This document shows positions 1 to 6,123 of a stretch of 14,461 bases of DNA, one piece after another (positions within the stretch are counted from its first letter, which is position 1; each line of letters opens with the position of its first letter). This DNA is from an uncultured Pseudomonadota bacterium (GTDB lineage Bacteria > Pseudomonadota > Gammaproteobacteria > Burkholderiales > Rhodocyclaceae). Position numbers and translations under genes: made by a program. The notes beneath the pieces are model-generated. The model was not told the DNA's origin. It did no database searches and worked only from the letters and a program-made list of their open reading frames with translations. The stretch is from assembly GCA_946479855.1 (NCBI GenBank), contig CAMLHL010000065.1, forward strand, positions 1 through 14,461, given 5' to 3'.

Positions 1-617
1 CCGACCTTGGCGAAACGCTCAACATTTTGCTGCTCGAGGAAGGTCGACCGCAGCACTCGCTGCCAATGCTGCGCCCCTTCACTTCGCAGGGCGTGCGCGG
101 CCTGCTCCGGGCCGGTTTTGGCATCGAGGCCAGCCATCCCGACTACGCACGGCTGGCGCAGCGCTTTCTCGACATCTATGCCCGTCACCTGTGCATGGCG
201 ACGCGGCTGTTCGACGGCATTCCCGAATTGCTTGACGCCCTGGAGACGCAGGGTATTGCCTGGGGCATCGTCACCAACAAGCGGATGCGCTTCACCGATC
301 CGCTGGTCGAATGGCTGCAATTGACGCCGCGCACGACCTGCGTCGTCAGCGGCGACACCACCGCCGAGGCCAAGCCCTCGCCTCTACCCATCCAGCACGC
401 CTGCCGGCTGCTCAACTGCAGGCCGGAGCGCACGCTTTACGTCGGCGACGACCGACGCGACATCATCGCCGGCAACGCGGCCGGCTGCCGGACCGTTGCC
501 GTCTCCTACGGTTATCTTGGCGACAGCGGCCCGCTGCACGCCTGGGGCGCCGACCTGATCATCGACCACCCCGGCCAACTGCTTGACTACCTGCTCAGGC
601 AAGCCGGGCGGAAATAA
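1..617 (+). CDS. HAD-superfamily phosphatase, Gph/MupP-like (5' end outside window)
   Basis: This is a haloacid-dehalogenase phosphatase of the phosphoglycolate phosphatase (Gph) type. The frame is open from base 3 to the TAA at 615-617, so the start and the first motif (DxDGT with the nucleophilic Asp) lie left of the window; the first visible residues are DLGETLNILLLEEGRP. The helical cap follows, then HAD motif II (GIVTNKR), motif III with its lysine (AEAKPSPLP) and motif IV (LYVGDDRRD, with the acidic pair that binds Mg2+). The protein is cytoplasmic. The substrate could be 2-phosphoglycolate. MupP-type MurNAc-6-phosphate phosphatases of the peptidoglycan recycling route look very similar and sit beside ubiG in pseudomonads, and the left neighbour is not visible here. 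The 3' end overlaps the convergent methyltransferase gene by 23 bases. Family is secure; substrate is not. Confidence 0.88.
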   Translation, partial: DLGETLNILLLEEGRPQHSLPMLRPFTSQGVRGLLRAGFGIEASHPDYARLAQRFLDIYARHLCMATRLFDGIPELLDALETQGIAWGIVTNKRMRFTDPLVEWLQLTPRTTCVVSGDTTAEAKPSPLPIQHACRLLNCRPERTLYVGDDRRDIIAGNAAGCRTVAVSYGYLGDSGPLHAWGADLIIDHPGQLLDYLLRQAGRK

Positions 618-1767
618 GCAGGTTGCGCGGCGTCAACTGGCGGTCGCAAAACCGACCTAATTCGACCTGATAGCCGCGTTCCTCCAGATAGCCGGCCAGA
701 TCGAGCACCAGCCAGACTTCGATGGCCCGGCGGAAGGCATGCCTGACGATAGACAGGCGCATGACCTCGTGTCGGCGCTGCCAGCCGAGGGTCTCGAATT
801 CGCCAGCGCGGCGGCTGGACGGCACCGGCAAACCCTCGCGGCGGGCGACGAGTAGCAGAAACTCGGCAAATTCGCCCCGCATCCAGGCGCTGGGAATTGA
901 TTTGAAACTGCGATAGACATCGCCGCACACCGCCCGGCGATAGGCGTCGAAGCCGAGCTTCCAGGCCATTTCGCGATCGCGCTGCCGGGCTTGGCGCGGG
1001 GCAGCGGTCACCGTTTCGGTTACAGCCAGACGGGTATCGTCCCGGGTCAGCACCAACCGCTGGCGCTGCGACAAGGGCTGATAACGTTCTCCGACGCCCC
1101 GGTAATAACAGCAGGGCGCCACATCGAAACGGCCGACCCGCTGTTCGGCACCATCGCGGATCAGGCGGCGATGCAGCTCACCGCAGGCATGCAGGGCGAC
1201 AGCATGCTGCCCGGCACGCGGCCACTCCGCGACGGTCAACGCATCGGAAACGACAAAATCCTGGCGCACTCCGGCCCGCTGCGCCAGCGCCTCCCCGGCG
1301 GCGCACAGGACGGGATCGATATCCAGCGTCCGCACCTGGGCCTGCCACGACAGGGCAAGCAGGCGTCCAAGGTGTCCCTTGCCGCCGCACCAGTCGAGTA
1401 CCGGCTGCCCCCCGTAGCTGGCCGCAGCCGCAAAAGCCTCAATCTGTTGCCGCTTGCGTCCGGGAATTTCCCAGGCCCAGTGCGCCCCCTGCTCCGGTTG
1501 TGCCTTTCCCGGGATGACCGGCAATTCGGCCAAGCGGCCAAGATCGGCCACCGCCGGGATGTGCCGGGCCAGCAGGGCGAGTCCCGGGGCTCCGGCAGCG
1601 TTCAGCGGCGCGACATCAGATTCGGGCAGGTCGAGCAGTTCCGCGGCCAGGGCCGGCCAGGCGGCACACCACGCCGGGCGGGCGTCGCGAAAAGGCTGCG
1701 GATGCCAGAGGTCGCGATAGCTCAGCAACGCAGCGTCAAGTTGCTGCTGGCGGTCGGCCAACCTCAC
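595..1767 (-). CDS. SAM-dependent methyltransferase, Methyltransf_32-like
   Basis: Predicted class I SAM-dependent methyltransferase of about 390 residues. The AdoMet-binding glycine loop is LDWCGGKGHLG (about 124-134), followed by an acidic post-II motif TLDIDP (about 147-152). Next come LHACGELHRRL (about 192-202) and a CCYYRG motif (about 219-224); this set resembles Pfam Methyltransf_32 (METTL25/GSTCD-like). The substrate is unknown. I chose the GTG at 1767 because it overlaps the stop of the upstream solute-binding protein gene as GTGA, which suggests translational coupling; TTG at 1761 is an alternative. A longer open frame reaches 1878, but its first 37 residues are Arg/Ala-rich shadow inside the neighbouring gene. 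No clear Shine-Dalgarno is visible. The tail overlaps the convergent phosphatase gene (stop TGA 597-595). Confidence 0.82.
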   Translation of the reverse strand: MRLADRQQQLDAALLSYRDLWHPQPFRDARPAWCAAWPALAAELLDLPESDVAPLNAAGAPGLALLARHIPAVADLGRLAELPVIPGKAQPEQGAHWAWEIPGRKRQQIEAFAAAASYGGQPVLDWCGGKGHLGRLLALSWQAQVRTLDIDPVLCAAGEALAQRAGVRQDFVVSDALTVAEWPRAGQHAVALHACGELHRRLIRDGAEQRVGRFDVAPCCYYRGVGERYQPLSQRQRLVLTRDDTRLAVTETVTAAPRQARQRDREMAWKLGFDAYRRAVCGDVYRSFKSIPSAWMRGEFAEFLLLVARREGLPVPSSRRAGEFETLGWQRRHEVMRLSIVRHAFRRAIEVWLVLDLAGYLEERGYQVELGRFCDRQLTPRNLLISARLA

Positions 1768-3908
1768 TTCAGGGCGGCCCGCCGCTCGCGACGGCGATAG
1801 CCGATGACGGCCGGCACAATGGCGACGACGAGCACCAGCAGGGCGAGCCCGAGCGGCCAGACGACGGGCCGGTTCCACGCGCGCCGCGCCGCGGCCCGAT
1901 CAACCGTGTCGATACGCTGATATTTCAGAATGTTGTTGCCGACGTCGTTCGGCTTGCGGTTTTTCAGCCAGCGGTGGCCGAGCGTGTAGCTCTTCGGGTG
2001 CAGGCCGAAGACCCAGGGCGCATCTTCGTGCAGGATGTGGTTCATCTGGCGGACGATGGCCAGGCGTTCCGGCGTGTTATCCATGTTTTTCATGCGCAGG
2101 AACAAGCGGTCGAATTCGGGGTTGGCGTAGTTCGAGGCATTCTCGCCACCCTTGGCCACCTTGCCTTCGTTGCCATCAAGCAGGAAGAAGAAGTTTTCCG
2201 GATCAGGGTAATCGGCATTCCAGCCGAGGTAGTAGAGCTGGACATTGCCCTTGCGAATCTTGTCCTGGAAACGGTTGAAGTCGGTCGAGCGGACGACGAG
2301 CTGGATGTCGATCTTGGCGAACTGCCGGGTCAGCCAGTCGAGCCGCGATTTCTCGCCCATGCCGCCACCGGTGGTATCGAGATTGACGACCAGCGGCTCG
2401 CCGGTCTTTTCATCGCGACCATTCGGATAGCCGGCTTCGGTGACCAGTTTCCGCGCCGCTTCGACTGGCTTGCGTTTCGGCTGGCCGTCGACCCAGTCGT
2501 AGACCATACGGTCGATGCCCTGCTCGCCCGCTTCGTAACCGAAGATGCCCGGCGGCAACGGCCCCTGCGCCGCGATGCCACGACCATTCTGAAAGATGGA
2601 AATGTATTCCTCCTGATCGATGGCGATCGAAATGGCCTGCCGCAGCTTGGTCGCCCGTGGCGACAGCCCGCCGACCACTGGATCAAGCATGTTGAACCCC
2701 ATGTAAAAGGTCGAGGTCTTGACCGAGGTCAGCAGACGGATGCCCTTGTCACGCATCTCGTCGCTGAGCGCCACGTCGCCGCCGACATTGACGCGCACGG
2801 CCTGGTCGAAGCTGTCCGAGGAAATCCCCGAGGCATCGTAGTAGCCCTGCAGGAACTTGTTCCAGTAGGGAATCGCCTCTTTCTCGCGGGTGAAGACCGC
2901 TTGATCGACGAAGGGCAGCGGCTTGCCGCAATCGTCAAGCAGGCCGGCCGCCCGGTCAGCAGGCTCGCCTTCGCATGGGTAGGCCTGACCATGAAAATTC
3001 GGGTTGCGCGACAAAACCATGCGGCGGTTTGGATCGTTCTCGCTGAGCAGATACGGTCCGGTGCCGACCGGCCACCAATCCAGTGTCAGGTTCTTGACCG
3101 CCATGCCGGGCTGGGCGAAGAAGCGGTCGGCCTCGCGCGGCACCGGGGCAAAGAAGGGCATGGCCAGCCAGTAGAGGAATTGCGGGTACTTGCCCTTGAT
3201 GCGAATGCGCCAGGTGTGGCTGTCGACCTTCTCGACACCGGCCAGCGGAAAGGCGTCGAGATCGAGCCACTCATCGGCCGGCCTGTCCTTGGCGGCTTGC
3301 TGCAAGCGATCGCCGAGTTCCTTCAGGCCGACGATCTTGTCGGCCATCGTGCCGAAGATCGGCGAATGCAGGCGCGGATGGGCGAGGCGCTTGATCTGGT
3401 AGATGTAGTCGTCGGCGGTCAGCTCGCGCGTCCCGGCCTGGGGAAAATCAGCAATGCCTTGCCGGCCATCCGCCTGGTTTTTGCCCAAAAATACCGGTTG
3501 ACCGTAGGCATCGACGGCAAAGGCCGGGTGCGGCTGGAAACGGATACCCGGCTTCAGCTTCAGCTCATAGACACTCTCGGCAATGCGCTCGACCGGCGCA
3601 TCGTGCGGCAATTCGCGGCCGGCGGCATCGTAGAAACGCGGCACCGGCACCTGCTCGACGGTGGACGGAATCAATTCGTAGGGCCGCTTCAGATAGTGGT
3701 ATTGCAGCGGCGGCTCATAAATCTGCGCCGTGAAGGTGATCTCGTCCTCGGTATAGGACTGAGCCGGATCCAGATGTTTCGGACGATCGGTAAACGCCGT
3801 GTAAAGGATATTGCCACCGGCATCGGCTACCGGGTAAGGATCGTTCCAGACATTGCCGCAGCCAGCGACCAGCAGGGTCGCCACGGTAATCAGAGAGAAT
3901 GCGCGCAT
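1764..3908 (-). CDS. ABC transporter substrate-binding lipoprotein, family 5, with C-terminal membrane anchor
   Basis: Extracellular solute-binding protein of family 5 (SBP_bac_5; OppA/DppA type), expected to bind peptides or similar solutes in the periplasm. The start has a lipoprotein signal with lipobox LVAGC, Cys17 being the lipidated residue. Family-like segments follow in order: DRPKHLDPAQSY, LTADDYIYQIKRL, PVGTGPYLLSENDPNRRM, RQAISIAIDQEEY and LYYLGWNADYPDPENFFF. At 714 residues it is clearly longer than OppA (about 540). Residues about 685-703 form a hydrophobic helix followed by YRRRERRAALK, so the C-terminus probably crosses the inner membrane with its basic tail in the cytoplasm. 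No permease or ATPase gene is adjacent; the next gene downstream is a methyltransferase with a 4-base stop/start overlap. The ATG at 3908 has no Shine-Dalgarno. The solute cannot be named from sequence. Confidence 0.9.
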   Translation of the reverse strand: MRAFSLITVATLLVAGCGNVWNDPYPVADAGGNILYTAFTDRPKHLDPAQSYTEDEITFTAQIYEPPLQYHYLKRPYELIPSTVEQVPVPRFYDAAGRELPHDAPVERIAESVYELKLKPGIRFQPHPAFAVDAYGQPVFLGKNQADGRQGIADFPQAGTRELTADDYIYQIKRLAHPRLHSPIFGTMADKIVGLKELGDRLQQAAKDRPADEWLDLDAFPLAGVEKVDSHTWRIRIKGKYPQFLYWLAMPFFAPVPREADRFFAQPGMAVKNLTLDWWPVGTGPYLLSENDPNRRMVLSRNPNFHGQAYPCEGEPADRAAGLLDDCGKPLPFVDQAVFTREKEAIPYWNKFLQGYYDASGISSDSFDQAVRVNVGGDVALSDEMRDKGIRLLTSVKTSTFYMGFNMLDPVVGGLSPRATKLRQAISIAIDQEEYISIFQNGRGIAAQGPLPPGIFGYEAGEQGIDRMVYDWVDGQPKRKPVEAARKLVTEAGYPNGRDEKTGEPLVVNLDTTGGGMGEKSRLDWLTRQFAKIDIQLVVRSTDFNRFQDKIRKGNVQLYYLGWNADYPDPENFFFLLDGNEGKVAKGGENASNYANPEFDRLFLRMKNMDNTPERLAIVRQMNHILHEDAPWVFGLHPKSYTLGHRWLKNRKPNDVGNNILKYQRIDTVDRAAARRAWNRPVVWPLGLALLVLVVAIVPAVIGYRRRERRAALK

Positions 3909-3915
3909 GACGGGA

Positions 3916-3924
3916 AGTGTAGCA
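3916..3924 (-). promoter_or_regulatory. Candidate extended -10 promoter, possibly leaderless
   Basis: On the minus strand the sequence reads TGCTACACT, an extended -10 element (TGn followed by TACACT, 4 of 6 matches to TATAAT). Only 7 bases separate it from the ATG of the solute-binding protein gene, so a transcript started here would begin at about the ATG. No good -35 is visible. The absence of a Shine-Dalgarno fits a leaderless mRNA but does not prove it. Confidence 0.35.
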
Positions 3925-3952
3925 GTCCTGCCGGCGAATGGGTCGGGACTGC
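3922..3952. repeat. Inverted repeat GCAGTCC-N17-GGACTGC upstream of the binding-protein gene
   Basis: Perfect 7-base arms at 3922-3928 and 3946-3952 are separated by 17 bases. The repeat lies directly upstream of the candidate -10 of the solute-binding protein gene and covers the place where a -35 would sit. That is a plausible operator position. It could also be a chance feature of GC-rich DNA. Confidence 0.3.
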
Positions 3953-4069
3953 GGCCAGGTGCCGCTTCCCGATCCAGGCTGGAATTGGTCCGGTAAACCG
4001 CCCCGGCTCGCCTCGCCGCCCTGCCCGCCCCGTTGATCGCACCTTTCGCAGCGCTTCCGCAGAGATGGC

Positions 4070-4099
4070 TTGACCCGGCAACGGCTCATTCCTCACAAT
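4070..4099 (+). promoter_or_regulatory. Sigma70-like promoter for bcp-phoH2
   Basis: TTGACC at 4070-4075 (5 of 6 to the -35 consensus) and CACAAT at 4094-4099 (4 of 6 to the -10) are 18 bases apart. Initiation would fall near 4106, leaving a leader of about 24 bases that contains the AAGGAG ribosome site. The -35 coincides with an upstream in-frame TTG, which argues against that codon being the bcp start. Confidence 0.5.
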
Positions 4100-4117
4100 G
4101 GGCCCAACCATGACAAC

Positions 4118-4123
4118 AAGGAG
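4118..4123 (+). promoter_or_regulatory. Ribosome binding site of bcp
   Basis: AAGGAG lies 6 bases before the ATG at 4130. This strong site decides the start; the frame is open back to 4070 but has no comparable site there. Confidence 0.8.
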
Positions 4124-4129
4124 CCCCGG

Positions 4130-4585
4130 ATGCTCGATAGCAAAATCCCCGATTTCTCACTGCCTGCCACCAGTGGCACAACCTTCAACCTGGCCGCCCA
4201 GGCCGGCAAGGTGGTCGTTCTCTATTTCTACCCCAAGGACAGCACGCCCGGCTGCACCACCGAAGGCCAGAACTTTCGCGATCTCTACGCCGAGTTTGCT
4301 GCGGTCGACGCAGTGATTCTCGGCATTTCCCGCGACAGCCTGAAATCGCATGAGAATTTCAAGGCAAAGCAGGAATTCCCCTTCGAACTCGGGTCCGATA
4401 CCGACGAAACTGCCTGCAATCTGTTCGCTGTCATGAAAATGAAAAACATGTATGGGAAACAGGTGCGCGGCGTCGAACGCAGCACCTTCGTCATCGACCG
4501 TGGCGGCATCCTGCGCCGTGAATGGCGTGGCGTCAAAGTTCCCGGCCACGCGCAGGAAGTCCTCGATTTCGTCAAAACCCTTTAA
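4130..4585 (+). CDS. bcp: Peroxiredoxin, Bcp/PrxQ family thiol peroxidase
   Basis: Thioredoxin-fold peroxiredoxin of the Bcp/PrxQ class, 151 residues, which reduces H2O2 and organic hydroperoxides in the cytoplasm. It opens with LDSKIPDFSLPATSG, then has the strand VVLYFYPKD and the peroxidatic site STPGCTTE with Cys42. In E. coli Bcp the resolving cysteine lies five residues after the peroxidatic one; here that position is Gln47. The only other cysteine is Cys96 in DETACNLF, which aligns with a conserved non-resolving cysteine of E. coli Bcp. The protein therefore looks like a 1-Cys type member that depends on an external thiol. The start is set by AAGGAG six bases upstream. The phoH2 gene follows after 30 bases and is probably co-transcribed, since I see no terminator between them. 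Confidence 0.93.
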   Translation: MLDSKIPDFSLPATSGTTFNLAAQAGKVVVLYFYPKDSTPGCTTEGQNFRDLYAEFAAVDAVILGISRDSLKSHENFKAKQEFPFELGSDTDETACNLFAVMKMKNMYGKQVRGVERSTFVIDRGGILRREWRGVKVPGHAQEVLDFVKTL

Positions 4586-4615
4586 CCTTCCCCACCCCGA
4601 CCAAAGGCCCACTCC

Positions 4616-6043
4616 ATGCCGCGCAAGCCCGCAGCCACCAAGAAGCCCGCCGTTACCAAGATTTTCGTTCTCGACACCAACGTGCTGATGCACGATCCCA
4701 GTTGCCTGTTCCGCTTCGAGGAACACGACATTTTCATCCCGATCATGACGCTGGAGGAACTCGACAACCACAAGAAAGGGATGACCGAAATTGCCCGCAA
4801 CGCCCGCCAGGCGTCGCGCATGCTGGACGAAATGCTGGCCCACGATGAGGTCGACATCGACGAAGGCATCGATCTTTATGGCCCCTCCAGCAAACTGGCC
4901 AGCGGCCACCTCTACCTGCAGACCGAAGCCATCAGCGCCGAACTGCCGCAGGGTTTGCCGACCTCCAAGGTCGATAACCAGATCCTCTCGGTGGTCATCC
5001 ACCTCCAGAAGAAATTCCCCAAGCGCCCGGTCATCCTGGTGTCGAAAGACATCAACATGCGCATCAAGTCGCGCGCCCTCAACCTGCTCGCCGAGGACTA
5101 CTTCAACGACAAGGTACTCGAGGACACCGACATCCTCTACACCGGCACCCGCGCCCTGCCCGACAACTTCTGGGACAAGCACGGCAAGGGCATGGAGTCG
5201 TGGAAGAAGGAAAGCAAGACCTACTATAAGGTCACCGGCCCGCTCGGCTCGCAACTGCTGGTCAATGAATTCGTCTGGCTGGAGAGCGACGGCTTTAGCG
5301 CCATCGTCAAGGAAACCGCGGGCAAGACCGCGGTGCTGGAAACGCTGGTCGATTACACCCACCCGAAGAACGCCGTCTGGGGCATCACGGCCCGCAATCG
5401 CGAACAGAACTTCGCGCTGAACCTGCTGATGAACCCGGATATCGACTTCGTCACCCTGCTCGGCCAGGCTGGCACCGGCAAAACACTGCTGACGCTGGCC
5501 GCCGGCCTGACCCAGGTACTGGAAAGCAAGCAGTTTGCCGAAATCATCATGACCCGCGTCACCGTGCCGGTCGGCGAGGACATCGGCTTCCTGCCTGGCA
5601 CCGAGGAAGAAAAGATGGCCCCGTGGATGGGCGCCCTCGAAGACAACCTCGACGTGCTGACCCACACCGACGAAAACACCAGCGGTCCCTACGGCGGCGA
5701 ATGGGGCAAGGCGGCGACGCACGACATCATCCGCTCGCGGATCAAGGTCAAGTCGATGAACTTCATGCGCGGCCGGACCTTCCTGAAGAAATACCTGATC
5801 ATCGACGAAGCCCAGAACCTGACGCCGAAACAGATGAAGACGCTGATTACCCGTGCCGGCCCGGGCACCAAGGTCGTCTGTCTGGGCAACATCGCCCAGA
5901 TCGACACCCCCTACCTGACCGAAGGCAGCTCCGGCCTGACCTATGTGGTGGATCGCTTCAAGGGCTGGCCGCACTCCGGTCACATTACGTTACAACGTGG
6001 CGAACGCTCGCGCCTGGCAGATCACGCCGCCGAAGTGCTATAA
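4616..6043 (+). CDS. phoH2: PIN-domain PhoH family ATPase (PhoH2/YlaK-like)
   Basis: Two-domain protein of 475 residues. The N-terminal PIN nuclease domain begins with FVLDTNVLMHDP (catalytic-type Asp20), continues with a second acidic region ITLEELDNH-like (IMTLEELDNHKKG), and ends with VILVSKDINMRIK. The C-terminal PhoH ATPase has Walker A GQAGTGKT at 283-290 and Walker B LIIDEAQNL with Asp397/Glu398, followed by CLGNIAQIDTPYL, and ends with HITLQRGERSRLADHA. PIN-PhoH proteins (PhoH2) have been described as ATP-dependent RNA helicases with RNase activity. The length is normal for this architecture and all key residues appear intact. The ATG at 4616 follows a weak AAAGG at 4603-4607. It probably shares the bcp transcript, and a strong hairpin terminator follows. 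Confidence 0.92.
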   Translation: MPRKPAATKKPAVTKIFVLDTNVLMHDPSCLFRFEEHDIFIPIMTLEELDNHKKGMTEIARNARQASRMLDEMLAHDEVDIDEGIDLYGPSSKLASGHLYLQTEAISAELPQGLPTSKVDNQILSVVIHLQKKFPKRPVILVSKDINMRIKSRALNLLAEDYFNDKVLEDTDILYTGTRALPDNFWDKHGKGMESWKKESKTYYKVTGPLGSQLLVNEFVWLESDGFSAIVKETAGKTAVLETLVDYTHPKNAVWGITARNREQNFALNLLMNPDIDFVTLLGQAGTGKTLLTLAAGLTQVLESKQFAEIIMTRVTVPVGEDIGFLPGTEEEKMAPWMGALEDNLDVLTHTDENTSGPYGGEWGKAATHDIIRSRIKVKSMNFMRGRTFLKKYLIIDEAQNLTPKQMKTLITRAGPGTKVVCLGNIAQIDTPYLTEGSSGLTYVVDRFKGWPHSGHITLQRGERSRLADHAAEVL

Positions 6044-6044
6044 T
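6014..6044 (+). promoter_or_regulatory. Candidate extended -10 promoter across the phoH2 stop codon
   Basis: TATAAT at 6039-6044 is a perfect -10 preceded by TG-C (extended -10); it includes the phoH2 TAA stop. CTGGCA at 6014-6019 is a weak -35 at 19-base spacing. Initiation near 6051 would be followed at once by the hairpin at 6061-6083. It could serve the transglutaminase-like gene downstream. The match may also be a by-product of the CTA-TAA codons. Confidence 0.35.
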
Positions 6045-6060
6045 TGCTTCCTTAATCAAG

Positions 6061-6091
6061 GGGCCGTGTCAGTGACACGGCCCTTTCGTTT
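6061..6091 (+). terminator. Intrinsic terminator after phoH2
   Basis: A perfect 10-base stem, GGGCCGTGTC with GACACGGCCC, has a 3-base AGT loop and is followed by TTTCGTTT. It lies 17 bases after the phoH2 stop and separates the bcp-phoH2 unit from the next gene. Confidence 0.85.
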
Positions 6092-6112
6092 CAGCCACGG
6101 ATTGTTTCCGCC

Positions 6113-6117
6113 GGAGG
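6113..6117 (+). promoter_or_regulatory. Ribosome binding site of the transglutaminase-like gene
   Basis: GGAGG lies 6 bases before a TTG at 6124. This strong site, together with the twin-arginine signal that starts at once, decides in favour of the TTG start. Confidence 0.75.
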
Positions 6118-6123
6118 ATTTAC

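Noticed and set aside
991..1800. 269-residue + strand open frame opposite the methyltransferase
   Set aside because: It is antisense to a gene with clear AdoMet-binding motifs, has no ribosome site, and shows no family resemblance.
1768..1878. 37-residue N-terminal extension of the methyltransferase
   Set aside because: It lies fully inside the binding-protein gene, is Arg/Ala-rich, and lacks a ribosome site; the GTGA overlap start is more natural.
1974..4073. 699-residue + strand open frame opposite the solute-binding protein
   Set aside because: It is the antisense shadow of a clear binding-protein gene with GC-biased codons; the translation shows no domain, and the minus-strand protein has family motifs throughout.
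4070..4129. 20-residue N-terminal extension of Bcp from a TTG
   Set aside because: The TTG is the predicted -35 element, and the AAGGAG before the ATG at 4130 gives a normal Bcp N-terminus.
4157..5983. 608-residue minus-strand open frame opposite bcp and phoH2
   Set aside because: It spans two unrelated genes and their spacer in antisense, is Gly/Val/Asp-rich low complexity, and has no recognisable motif.
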